From positions 558,001 through 622,000 of the forward strand of contig JAUIZM010000018.1 in assembly GCA_030848705.1 (NCBI GenBank): DNA of 64,000 nucleotides. Reading direction: 5' to 3'. Shown one piece after another: positions 10,858-21,860 of the stretch (its first letter is position 1; every line of letters begins with the position of its first letter). Origin of the DNA: Heracleum sosnowskyi. Its lineage: Eukaryota > Streptophyta > Magnoliopsida > Apiales > Apiaceae. Made by a program: the position numbers and the translations under genes. Under the pieces are notes generated by a model. It was not told where the DNA came from. It saw only the letters and a list, made by a program, of their open reading frames with translations, and searched no databases.

Positions 10858-11413
10858 TGTTAGATCAGGATTCAATGATCGTCAGGATCTAGACTCAACT
10901 GATCAGGATTGCTGACGTCATTAGTAATGCATAAGTCATCAGGATTGCATGATCGTCAGGATCAGGATGGATATCAAGATTCATATCAGTACTGGGATCA
11001 GGATTGATCATCAGGACTGGAAGCCGATCAGGATTCCTATTTCAAGTTATATATGGAGTCTAGTTAAAGAAGGAAGTTTATTTTGTCGGTTCCTGATTTG
11101 TAGTAATGCAGCTATCAAGTTAGGATATGTTTCAATCTTTGTAATTGATTAGGACTTATCTTGTAATTTGATAGAGAAGCTGTGTAGTATATAAACACAG
11201 TTTAGGTTTCGATTTATATCGGAGATCACACACACGAGAACATCTTGTAACCTTGAAGCTCTTAAGAACACAGAATTTCTTAAGAGAGTTTTGTAACAGT
11301 TTTATAACAGATTCAATAAAACTGTTATTATTCATACTTGAGTTTAATAAAGTCGATTATCTTATACTATTGTATTCAACCCCCCTTCTACAATAGATTA
11401 TTACTGGGCAACA
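10858..11413 (+). repeat. 3' LTR of copia A
   Basis: It begins TGTTAGATCAGG and ends TGGGCAACA, 556 bp. Its U3 carries nine tcagga copies in about 175 bp. A TATA box, tatataaaca, is at 11188-11197. A poly-A signal-like aataaa is near 11317, and the tail contains caaccccccttctaca, which the copia D LTR shares. The base after the LTR is the integrase frame of copia B. Confidence 0.88.
10861..11036 (+). promoter_or_regulatory. tcaggat motif array in the LTR of copia A
   Basis: Nine copies of tcagga occur, mostly as gatcaggatt or cgtcaggatc, so several form near-palindromes around gatc. All are in one orientation, opposite to the atcctga copies in the aORF leader. The TATA box follows about 150 bases downstream, so these look like promoter-proximal sites in U3. 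Confidence 0.65.
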
Positions 11414-13940
11414 TTTTATTCCTTCATTCCAAGAATGAGACCCCACACCTGGTGATTGACCACATAAAGTTGATTGAGCTGGATTCTAGATTCCTTGTTA
11501 GAGCCATAAGGTTAGATAATGGAACTAGATTCAAGAATGCAGTCCTAAATGACTTTTGTGCTGATAAAGGAATAAGAAGACAGTATTCTGCCCCTAGAAC
11601 TCCTCAACAAAATGGAGTAGTGGAAAGAAAGAATCGTACATTGATTGAAGCTTCCAGGACTATGCTAAGTGAGTCTAAACTTCCAATGTACTTTTGGGCT
11701 GAAGCAGCGAATACAACTTGTTATACTCAGAATCGAACTTTAATCAACAAGGACTTAATGAAGACTCCGTATGAGATCATGAACAACAAGAAACCAACTG
11801 TCAAATACTTTCATGTATTTGGAGCAAAATACTTTGTGCTTATAGATGACAATGTTAAACGTGGCAAGTTTGAGGCCAAGGCACAAGAAGCTATTTTTGT
11901 TGGTTATTCTAGAAGATCTTACAGGGTCTACTTGGTTGGCAGTCACACAGTAAAGGAAAGTGTCAATGTTACTTTTGATGACACTAAGCTCCCTAGTATC
12001 CAAAAAGAAGACTCATCTGAAAAGCTGAAGTTTGATAACTTTCCAGACTCAGAATCAGATGATGTAACCCCACCTGAAGTTATTGTTGATAATGATAATA
12101 ACAATGATGATAATGATCATGGTGGTGGTGGTGGAAACATTGGTAATAATGGGGATACCACCAACACTGGAGAAGAATCATCAAGGCAATCAAGCAACAA
12201 CTTAGGGGGAGCAAATGAAGGATCAACTGGTCACTCACAACATCCAAGTGAATTTCAAGGCGAAACATCAAGATCAAATCTTCCAAGACAAACTGTATGG
12301 AATAGAGCTCATCCTTTTGAGCTGATCACTGGTGATCCAGATGTTGGAGTTAAAACTAGAAGTGTAACTCAGAATGAATGTCATTATTCAGCATTTCTAT
12401 CTGAATTGGAGCCAAAGAAAACTGAGGAAGCACTGACTGATCCAGATTGGGTGATTGCTATGCAAGATGAACTCAATCAGTTTGAACAACAGCAAGTCTG
12501 GAAACTGGTACCCATGCCAAAGAACAAGAAAGTAGTTGGTACAAGATGGGTATACAGGAACAAGCTAGATGAGGATGGCATTGTTACAAGGAACAAGGAA
12601 AGACTGGTTGCTCAAGAGTATTAACAAGCTGAAGGCATTGATTATGATGAAACCTATGCACCAGTGGCTAGACTTGAGGCCATCAGGATGTTCTTAGCAT
12701 TTGCTGATTATTCCAATTTTAAAGTCTATCAAATGGATGTTAAGAGTGCATTCCTGAATGGTGATCTTGATGAAGAAGTTTATGTGGAACAGCCCCTGGC
12801 TTTGAAAATCAGGAGCTGCTGGACTTTGTGTACTTTCTCTTCAAGGCTATCTATGGTCTCAAACAAGCCCCAAGAAAATGGTATGACACTCTCTCTGGTT
12901 TTCTTTTAGAAAATGGTTTTGTTAGAGGTATCATAGACAAAACTCTTTTTTCAAAGAAACACAAAAGTGATATGATATTAGTCCAAGTCTATGTGGATGA
13001 CATCATATTTGGGTCTACTAATGATGATCTCTGTAAGAGATTTGCTAAGCTAATGCAGAGTAAGTTTGAAATGAGTATGATGGGTGAGATGAAGTTCTTT
13101 CTTGGATTGCAAGTAAGTCAAAGGTCAAATGGTATATTTATTTGTCAATCCAAGTATCTCAAAGAACTCCTCAAGAAGTATCACATGGAGGATTCAGCAT
13201 CAGCAAGGACTCCATCTTCAACAGCCATCAAACTTGAAGCTTCTGACAATTCTATCAAGGTAGATGTTACAAGCTACAGAGGTATGATTGGCTCCTTACT
13301 CTACCTTACTGCAAGTAGACCAGATATTATGTATGCTACATGCTTGTGTGCAAGGTTCCAAGCGGACCCTAGAGATTTACATCTCGTTGCTGTTAAAACA
13401 ATCTTGAGATATCTTAAGGGTACACCTAATCTAGGTATTTGGTACCCTAAAGACTCTGGTTTTAATCTTGTTGGATACACAGATTCTGATTATGCATGTA
13501 GTGTTGTGGATAGAAAGAGTACCTCTGGGAGTTGTCAATTCCTAGGAGGTAGATTGATTTCATGGTATAGCAAGAAACAACAAACAGTTTCCAATTCAAC
13601 AGCAGAAGCTGAATATATTGCTGCTGGAAGCTGTTGTGCTCAGATCCTATGGATAAGGAATCAATTGAAGGACTATGGCTTTGTATTAGAAAAAATCCCT
13701 ATCTTATGTGATAATACAAGTGCCATAGCAATCTCCAACAACCTTGTTCAGCACTCGAGAACGAAGCACATTGATATCAGGTATCATTTTATCCGAGAGC
13801 ATGTCATGAATGGAACTGTGGAGTTACATTTTGTACCCACAGAAGAACAGACTGCAGATATATTCACTAAATCTCTTGACGAATCCACATTTACCAAGTT
13901 GATTGGTAAATTGGGTATGTTGAACAGTCTTAGTGATTAA
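11414..13940 (+). pseudogene. Copia B pol: integrase C-terminal part, RT, RNase H, broken
   Basis: The integrase core is recognisable by comparison with copia D. The contexts of the second catalytic Asp (RLDNGTRFKN) and the Glu (QNGVVERKNR) are present, but the former is altered from the D version (RSDNGTEFKN). RT and RNase H follow with YVDDIIFGSTND, TASRPDIMYA, STAEAEYIAAGS and a C-terminus ending LGMLNSLSD. An in-frame TAA lies at 12622, and a one-base deletion near 12796 shifts the frame before the RT centre. The 5' part of pol and gag are outside the window, beyond copia A. It is non-functional. Confidence 0.9.
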
Positions 13941-14921
13941 CAATATCTCTGTCATGTTTGTTCTTTGAAAAATCTTTTTCTCTTGCTGATATTGAATGAT
14001 ATATTTTGCCAATTCTTGTTTAGTGTATAAAGCTTGTTAATTTAAATATTCTGAATAATTTATTTTCTTTAAAAATATTTTTCTCATATTTTTTAAGTGG
14101 AGAAATTTATTTTTATTGAAAATTTATTTATTTAGAATCATTTAAGTTATTTTTCAGATTGTAAATATTGTTGTTTAAATATTTCTGTAAGTTTATATTA
14201 TTTTTATGCACTTCTATATTATTCTGCATATTTTTCTAGAATTTATGGTATTTTCTGTGAATAATTCTACTTGTTTTATTATTATTAATTTTTTTTTCTG
14301 AACTGTTTTATTTGTTGTTGTTTTTATTTTTTATTATTTGTTTGTTTATTTCTTTACTCAGTATGACCTATCTGTTAGGTCATATTGAATGTCGGTATGA
14401 CCTATCCTTTGGTCATACTGATTTTCTATTTATTTATTTCTTTAAATCAGTGTTTATTTAGAAAAATCTAGGTATGACCTAAGGTCATACAGGTTTGTTG
14501 GCCAAGAATGCTCGGTATGACCTCTGTTTTGTGTCGGTATGACCTGCCCTCAGGTCATACTGGCAGGTCATACCGACCCCCTCAGCCTTGCCTATAAATA
14601 CTTGTCCTTGCAGGTTCTATTCTCCTCATTCCTCTAACTCAAGTTTTTACTTAGTTAAAAATTGCTCTGGTTTGTGGTTTTAGTTCCTAGAACAACAAAC
14701 TATTTCAAATTTTTTTCTGCTTGTGAATTACGTGGAATTTTATTTGTTACCTATCTAGTATTATTGTTTATTGGTGTCTTATTTATTTAATTTGGTGGTT
14801 TTGTTTAAAATCTAAGGGTTTTCTTATTAATTTGAAATTTATTTCGAATTAATCTTATAATTCTTTTTGATTTTCAACCAATCAGATTAAATAAATCTTT
14901 TTGTTTTATTAATTATTTTAG
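13941..14921 (+). promoter_or_regulatory. Leader of the B aORF: ggtatgacc array and TATA box
   Basis: The stretch holds no gene. Its first 400 bases are T-rich. From about 14360 to 14577 there are about ten copies of the palindromic pair (g)gtatgacct / aggtcatac(c). A clear TATA box, cctataaata, follows at 14591-14600, then a T/C-rich leader to the aORF ATG at 14922. The same motif pair recurs in the B LTR (18661-18897). I infer an internal promoter. Confidence 0.6.
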
Positions 14922-17835
14922 ATGGCTGCTGAGTTTGTTATTGAGCATTTTAATAATTACGTTGGCTATTGTGATCCCCTTAAGTGTTCTTCTGAACGTT
15001 TTAGGCCGTGGATTCGTTTTTTAAATGAACAATCAATTGTTAGCCATGCTATCATTGCTTCTGTTGATTTAAAGATTGAACCCCTTCGTCTATTGTGTTT
15101 AACTGCTATTGTTACTGACGATATGCAATCTTTCACATTCACTATTTCTGATCGTCAGTACACAGTAACTAAGGAGATAAGTAACTAAGGAGATCTTTTG
15201 TCAAGTACTTCATTTTCCACTTGATAATCTTGTTGGATTCCCTACTGATGACGAGTTAGTTCAATTTTTCTCTAGTATTGATTACCAAGGGAATATTGTT
15301 CTTTCTCGTCTGAATAAGGCTAATCTAGCTTGTGAGTGGGATGTGTTCTTTGACTGTCTAGCCAAAGTTTTTAGTAATTCTACCAAGAACAACTTTCCAG
15401 TCATCACTTCTGTTTTACAAAACATTGCCTATGCTACTGTTTTCAATGTCAGATTGGATATAGGGACACTTGTCTGGGATCTCTTGATAAGGAGGATTTA
15501 CAACTACCCTAGAGACATTGAAACTGGAAAGAAAGTTAGATGCTTGTATTCTCGTTTCTTATCTCTAGTGTTAAATCATGTTCTTTCTGATGAACATAAA
15601 ACCTCTTTCCAAAACACTCCTTTTCAAGTCCCCGCAGATAGGAGCACCATTCCACTTAGGGATGCTTCATGAAACAGTGCCTACCATAGGGAGGAGAGCA
15701 CAGGCTTCATAGGGATGCTTCATGAAACAGTGCCTACCATAGTCACGGTAGATGAGCCTTCACAGGCTTCAGAGGGAAAATCTGATTCTTTGCCACAAAT
15801 AATAGAATCACTTTCTCCCCTCCCAGAGGGAACATCTCTGGCTCCCTTAAGGGATTCTTCACTCGCAGTTTTAACTAGAGAAAGTGAAGGGCAACCTGGT
15901 GAGTCCATCCCTGAAGCAATTCAGTTTTCAGTTTCGGATGAATTTTTGGACTTTACCAGGGAGTGGGATTCGCGAACTCCCATTGCACCACCAGTGACCT
16001 CTCTAGAAGGGGCTATGGTGATTTTAAATGCAGGTACATCAGCAACTGACAAGGATAAACACCTAGTGGTTAGTAAACAGAACCAAACAATGAGCGAAAC
16101 ACAAGCACGTGAGGTGAGTGAAACACCACCGAGAGAAATTAAGGTGAGTGAACACACTAACACAAACACTACTCTGTTGTTAGCTAAGATAGCTGAACTA
16201 GAGAAAAAGTTGGCTGACACCCAGGTGGAAAAAGATTTTTTCAAAGCACAATTGGTTGCACGGACTTCGTCTTCCACCTCTATCGACAATCAGCTGGGTG
16301 TGTTACAATATGAGGTAGACAATCTGAAGACCTCACTGGTTCCTAAAGTTCAATAGCTTTCTGCTTCTCATCAAGATATTCAAGACACTAAAAGGGAAGT
16401 TTCTTCACTTTCATCATCTTTAGATTCTTTGAAGTCAAATGTCCATGAAACTAAGTTAGTGGATGCTCAAAAGATCACCAAACTTGATGAGGACGTAGAT
16501 TTATTAAAGCAGGGGATGAAGCACTTATATTTCATGATCAAGAAATCACATCCGCCTACTGTTGAACAGAAAAAGTTCTATGGAGATGCTGAAGAGGTTC
16601 CTACAATTCCACTTTCTAAATCTGTAGAGGATTCCTCAACTAAGGGGGAGAATAAGGGTGGAGAAGCTGGAGGATCGAAGGTACAAGTTAAAGGCAAGGG
16701 AATTGCTACTGCTCAAGAAGGAGTGAGAGATAAGAGGAAAGGAATAGCTGTTGATCCAGAAGGTGTGCTACCTGATGATGAGTTTGTTTATCAAGGTGAG
16801 CAAGGAGATCCAATGTATGATAGTGGTGAAGGAGAAGGAGTAAATGTGGAGGACTGGAATGATCAAGATGATTTATACAATCCAGATCCTGCCTTTGAAA
16901 GGGAGATTCTCAAGCAACGGGCAGAAATAAGGAAGAGAGAAGAAGAAAATGTGAGAGCAGCTGATATCATCTCTCAGAAACGTCAAATTCAAAAGGCTGA
17001 GCATGAAGTCAAACAAAGTCTTCATAGTCTTAAAGTCAAGGATCGGAGGATGGATATTAAGTTGAAGCTGGGAGAAAGATGGGATCAAGTTAGGGAGTTA
17101 TTTGCAAAGCCCCAGAAGTCTTCTAACAATGATGCTCAATTCTTGAAGATATTGAACTCTTTTCGTAGTGCTAACCCTGATAACAACATGTACATGAAAG
17201 CTTTGAAGAAAGAGATTACCAGGGTAAGTACTGCTTATGATAGAGTGTTAGAAGAACCTCAAATCTTTGTCTCTTGTCAGAATGTAGGGTCATTCATTGT
17301 TTCTTTGGACCTTCTGGCAAGAAGAACTATATCAGAACTCTGGGTGCTAATTTGCAAGATGGGTGAAACTTCTCATCTCAACGTTCTTCTAAATGAAAGA
17401 TTAAGGGAGTATGCCAGCAGAAACAGTCCTCAAACAATAGATGTGCCACTTGAAGTTAAATTCTACGAAGGTACTTCTGTTCAGACTGTGGGACTAGATC
17501 CAGTCTCCTTAGTTTTTATTACTGCCACAAGGTTAGTACATGCTGAACGTCTGCTAAGGACTTCTGGTTTTGCTTCTGAAAAGAAGACTGAGTTTGCTGA
17601 CATCATCAAAGAGTACTGTGAGCACAATATCAAGAGATACTCTCAAATCAAGAATAGACTCAAGAAAAGCACTCTTCAACCAGTCATGCCATCAAATCTA
17701 GCTTCTGAAGCAGATCAAGTTCTTGATAAAGATTTGTTGGATGAGCTGGAAGAAGTTGAAGATAGGGAAGAAGTTGAAGAAAGTGAAGAAGGAGAAATCA
17801 CTGGTAACACCAGTGAAGGAAGCATAAGTTTTTAA
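14922..17835 (+). pseudogene. Copia B accessory ORF (aORF), broken
   Basis: It starts at the ATG at 14922 and matches the D aORF from its first residues (FDPLKC/CDPLKC, RFRPWI). A 16-bp tandem duplication at about 15167-15198 shifts the frame and creates a stop. After the N-terminal region about 230 codons present in D are missing. A tandem duplication of about 54 bp (around 15658-15765) marks that junction, with a TGA at 15670. A TAG lies at 16354. The remaining C-terminal piece, 16429-17835, is open: coiled-coil-like, acidic, then a helical domain with the D-like segment LWVLICKMGE and the ending KSTLQPVMPS. The function is unknown; it is non-functional here. Confidence 0.85.
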
Positions 17836-18065
17836 ATGTATACATCTTTGTTATGCTTAGATAGATCAAGATAGAATCAAGGTTATCACTTGTTCAGGCT
17901 AGAGGAACAACTATCTTGTATTTATCTTGTATGTTTGAATCTGGAAATGTAATATATAAACCAGAACTTTTTGTTATTTACTTGGCTCTTAAAAGTCATT
18001 TCTATTCCTTGTTTAAGTTAGTTGAGTTATCCTCTAGGTATTTGATTGTTATTCTTTAACAAACA

Positions 18066-18078
18066 AATAGGGGGAGAT
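18066..18078 (+). other. Polypurine tract of copia B
   Basis: The string aaatagggggagat directly precedes the LTR start TGAAAGGCATATG. Copia D has the same tract on its own strand at 35058-35070. Confidence 0.85.
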
Positions 18079-19010
18079 TGAAAGGCATATGTTTAGGCCT
18101 ATTAATATTCGGAGGAAACAACTTAATTTAAACAAGTATGTAATAAGTAAATAACAAATCAATGTGTCACAGGAATCTCAGAAGATTACATCAGTCAAGA
18201 GAATGGAGAATTAAAGTCATCTACAGACTTGAAGTTATTCTACATTGGAAGAAGTTCAATTTATTGTTCAAGCCTCAGTGAAGTATTCAAGTAAGTGGAT
18301 CTACTACAGTGACAGAGATTTCCAGTTTGTGACAGAAGAAGTACAGGATACAGAGTTTATTCAGAGCTAAAGATGTAAAGCCACAGCTTTAAATGGTTGA
18401 AGATGAAGAATTATCACTGAAGTCAGTTATTCATGAACCAGACAGTACATCGAATGACGACATCAGTCAGTGGAATTAAATCATCTATATTCAGTGGTTT
18501 TCGGAAGATAGAAGAATGCTTTATTTTTAAGTTATCTTCTTTCTATTTATTAAATTAATTAATTTAGTTGTTTAAATTATTTATTAACTTAATTCTATAA
18601 AAGAATTAATTTAATCTAGAATTTAATTTAACTATATTAATTAAAAGAAGATTTCTTAAGGCTGGTATGACCTAAGGCAGTCTCGGTATGATGCCTTGTA
18701 AAAAAAGCAGGTTCTACCGACACCCTTGAGGTCATACAGAGACAGTGGTGCTAGGTTCTACTGACAGGTTGGAGGTCATACAGGTTCTGTATGTTAGGTT
18801 CTACCGACATGTTTTAACAGGTCATACCGACATTTTCAGAAGGTCATACTGATAATCCTAGGTTATACCGAACCATTTTCACTTGGTCATACAAGTGAAA
18901 TTGAAGAACTGAAGTTAAATAAAACATTCCAAAAGAACTGAAGTTAAATATAAAGTTAAATAAGTGGCGTGCAATGCAAAAGAACGTTCCTCAAAGAACT
19001 GAAGAAAGAA
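18079..19010 (+). repeat. 3' LTR of copia B, truncated
   Basis: It starts TGAAAGGCATATGTTTAGGCC and follows the D LTR closely to about 18530, then through an A/T-rich stretch, the motif array, and a short match around gtggcgtgcaatg near 18965. The D LTR's TATA box and caaccccccttctaca end are not found, so the LTR is cut short or rearranged. Full length by comparison with D would be about 1390 bp. Confidence 0.8.
18661..18897 (+). promoter_or_regulatory. ggtatgacc / ggtcatacc array in the LTR of copia B
   Basis: About twelve related units occur in 240 bp: ggtatgacct, aggtcatac, and the variants ggttctaccgaca and ggttataccga. Units lie in both orientations and can pair. The same pair of strings fills 14360-14577 before the aORF. 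Confidence 0.65.
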
Positions 19011-19685
19011 ATAAAACATCTACTAATATTGAACTAAAGTATTGCAAGTGATGTATCGAGCAAAGTGCGGGTACACAAAATGTACTTTAGAGTAAAGTAC
19101 GAGTACACAAAGTGCACTTTACTCCCTAAATTAATAACAGAGTTAACCTCAGTTAACGGAATGCAACAAAGTGCATTGAAATACAAACATTGATATTGTA
19201 ATTGCTTGATTTTAAACTATAATATTGCAAGTAATGTCTTGACTAAAATACGAGTACACAAAATGCACTTTACTCTAATTTCGAACAAAACTCACTCTTC
19301 TAGTCAGTGATGTGGTGTTTTCCTGACACAATGGTCATATGATGGACCCTACAATGTTGCAAATCCTGCCATTTTACTGTTAGTCAATAGCGTAGTATAG
19401 TGCATGGTGGGTCCAGTTCAAACACTAAAAACGAAAAATTAAGTAGCGTCTTCCCAAAATGCTGAAGCATTGTTTGTGATGATGGAAACGGCAACTAAAG
19501 TTGCGTTTTATATTTTACTTTTCAAAGTCTGTTTGTGAATAATTAGATAACGCAAGTGATAGTTGTGTTTTTGGAAAACGCAACACGAGACTGCGTTTCT
19601 GTGTGCCATTTTGGGTAATTTTTTCGAAATGTGCTATTTTGAACCATTTTCTTCTAAATTGTGTCATTATGGGCCAACACCCCTA
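19011..19685. other. Non-coding stretch right of copia B with three short repeat units
   Basis: No gene is visible. Three copies of cgrgtacacaaartgyactt occur near 19070, 19100 and 19250. The part from 19440 to 19680 repeats the idea acgcaac/gttgcgtt (for example 19498-19507, 19573-19585). It could be a diverged MITE or LTR remnant that I cannot assign. Confidence 0.5.
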
Positions 19686-20267
19686 TAAAAGCATACCTTA
19701 ATAGAAGTTTTAAATAATGCAAAACATTTCCCATATGCCAAGTGTATCAATTTAATTGGTTAGAATAAAATGGACTACGTTATTTACACAACCACTCTAA
19801 TTAAAAATTTTACATTATGTCTTATCACTTTTTTTATATCATTTGAAACAATTTTTGAAAACAAATTTGGTTTATGTAGCATTACTTTTTAAAATATATC
19901 TTAATGAATTTTTTTTTAGTAGTGCTAGTTATCTCAAATAACGTGTCATTACACGTGGTGGATTTTAATTCGTGAGATACATGCGGGATCTCATATAATT
20001 ATGAATGTTACCAATTATCAGTGCATCACATCAGCATTTGAAAAATATTTTGGTAAAAGTTTTGGAGTACCCATCATTTTTCATTTTTTATACTCTCTCG
20101 TCCCAATTATATTTGTTGGGTTCCTATTTTACGTGTCCCAAAAGTTAAGTTTCCCAAATGTCTCTATTTTTGCTACTGTATGCTATTTTTGTTTAATTTT
20201 CTAGCAGAAATTTGGACTTCATAATCATAATAAACTGCTCCAGAATTTTTTCATTAATTGGTTCAAA
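19686..20267 (+). repeat. Direct repeat copy 1 (~580 bp)
   Basis: It matches 21048-21590 from accttaatagaag through the strings caagtgtatcaatttaattg, atgttaccaatta and gtctctatttttgctactgt to the end gtttcaaa/ggttcaaa. The sequence is non-coding and A/T-rich. The two copies differ at many sites, so the duplication is not recent. It could be a local duplication of the region upstream of the E3 ligase copy, or two copies of an unknown element. Confidence 0.75.
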
Positions 20268-20879
20268 CAGTGTTCTAAAAGACGGGAATCGGTATTAGCC
20301 GGCTGAGACACCTTCCAGTAATTAATTGAAAATCGGTGATTAATCGAAACATTAATCGAAAGCAATTTAATTTAATAAATAATTTTATATAATTTTATAT
20401 AAACACCAACAAGCTGCCACAATATTTTCAAAAAAAAAAAATACCAGCTATCATTAATCTAATGTTGGTATTTAGTGTTGGGATTTACAAAAGAAAAATT
20501 CACATACCATTAGTACATACTTGGTAATTAAGTACTTAGTAGTTGATAATTAGTACTAAACTACGATTATATATATAGTTATTGATCTGCTTATATATGA
20601 TTTAGTAGCGCTCCTGATAGACCTCATGATCTAACTCATCAAATACAACGTTAATATATGAAAATAATTATTTATTCATTTTCTGAAATTTAAATTATAA
20701 TTTTTTAAGTTTGACTCGTCTCAGACGATTTTTGACCCGTCTCGACCGTTTTTTCCAGTCTCGACCGACTTTTGATCGATTAATTAAAAAACCGTTTTTT
20801 GACCCGATTTTTGCTTAATCGAGATGGGACCCGTCTGTCTACCGATTAATCGCTAAGACGACCATCTTTTAGAACACTG
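20268..20879. mobile_element. hAT-type non-autonomous transposon (MITE)
   Basis: Terminal inverted repeats cagtgttctaaaagacg (left) and its near-complement ending cttttagaacactg (right) bound 612 bp. The 8-bp direct repeat ggttcaaa flanks it exactly (20260-20267 and 20880-20887). An 8-bp duplication with CAGTG ends is the hAT signature. No transposase frame is present. The interior has several gatyaatcg and gtctcgaccg repeats. Confidence 0.9.
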
Positions 20880-21047
20880 GGTTCAAATAAGTAGACTTGA
20901 CAATTCGTTCGTGTCGTGTACTTTCGTGTTTTACGTACCTAAATGCTAAAAACAAAACCACACAAAAATTTATTGTTCTAGGTAACATTTTAGTGATTAG
21001 AGAGAGCAACTCTGGATATATTTTTATTAAAAATTAAAAATACTTAA
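20880..21047. other. Spacer between the hAT element and repeat copy 2
   Basis: It begins with the right copy of the 8-bp target duplication. The rest is A/T-rich with no recognised feature. Confidence 0.5.
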
Positions 21048-21590
21048 AAAAGAACACCTTAATAGAAGATTTAAAGAATGCAAAACATTTTTCATATGTC
21101 AAGTGTATCAATTTAATTGGTTATAATAAATTGGACTCCTGTATTTACACCAACCACTCTAATCAAAATTTTTACATCATTTGAAACAATTTTTAAAAAC
21201 AAATTTGGGTGATGTAGCATTATTTTTTTAATGATATCTTAATGAAACTTTTTTGAGGCCAAATTTTTTCGCAAATGACGAGTCGTTACTGAGATGCATG
21301 CGGGGTCTTATATAATTAGGAATGTTACCAATTATTAGTACAAAACATGAGCATTTGGAAAATATTTTGATAAAAGTTTGGAGTACCCAGCATTTTTCAT
21401 TTTTTATACTTCCCTGTCCCAATTATATATATTTGTTGGGTTCCTATTTTACGTGTCGCAAAAGTTAATTTTTCACAAATGTCTCTACTTTTGCTACTGT
21501 ATGCTACTTTTGTTTAATTTGCTAGCAGAAATTTGGACTTCATAATCATAATAAACCGCTTGAGAATTTTTTTCGTTAATTGTTTCAAAT
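21048..21590 (+). repeat. Direct repeat copy 2 (~540 bp)
   Basis: It is the second copy of the segment at 19686-20267 and lies about 270 bp upstream of the first recognised exon of the E3 ligase copy. It has no coding potential. Confidence 0.75.
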
Positions 21591-21860
21591 AAGGCAATGA
21601 TCCCGATTTCGGCATGATTATCCATAATTGCATCCATGATTTTTTGTATTAAGATATTTTTAATCAATTTTTCTCTTCCTCTCCAAGTCTCCCAGAAGTC
21701 TCTAGGTTTGGCTTGTCTGTCCTTGATGATTAATGTAAGCATAACGAATCCCAGTGTAGCATACTATAGTTTCAACTGTTGCCATGCATATCTACTTGTT
21801 TTTTACATGAATATATCTTAATGTTTTCGATCTCTAACATTGTTGCTTCTTTTCTGGCAG

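Larger units (their letters stand above)
4678..11413 (+). mobile_element. Ty1/copia Sirevirus-like element A, 3' part
   Basis: The visible part is the end of RT, RNase H, a leader with motif repeats, a long broken aORF, a polypurine tract and the 3' LTR. Gag, protease and integrase lie left of the window, because gypsy 1 is inserted in the RT gene. The 3' LTR abuts the integrase gene of copia B at 11414, so A is itself inserted in B. Confidence 0.9.
11414..19010 (+). mobile_element. Ty1/copia Sirevirus-like element B, 3' part, decayed
   Basis: It resumes at 11414 inside integrase, because copia A is inserted there. It continues through RT, RNase H, a leader, the aORF, the polypurine tract and part of the 3' LTR. 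Proteins and LTR are close to copia D, so B and D are related families, yet their motif arrays differ completely. The right boundary is approximate: homology to the D LTR fades between about 18990 and 19100. Confidence 0.85.
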
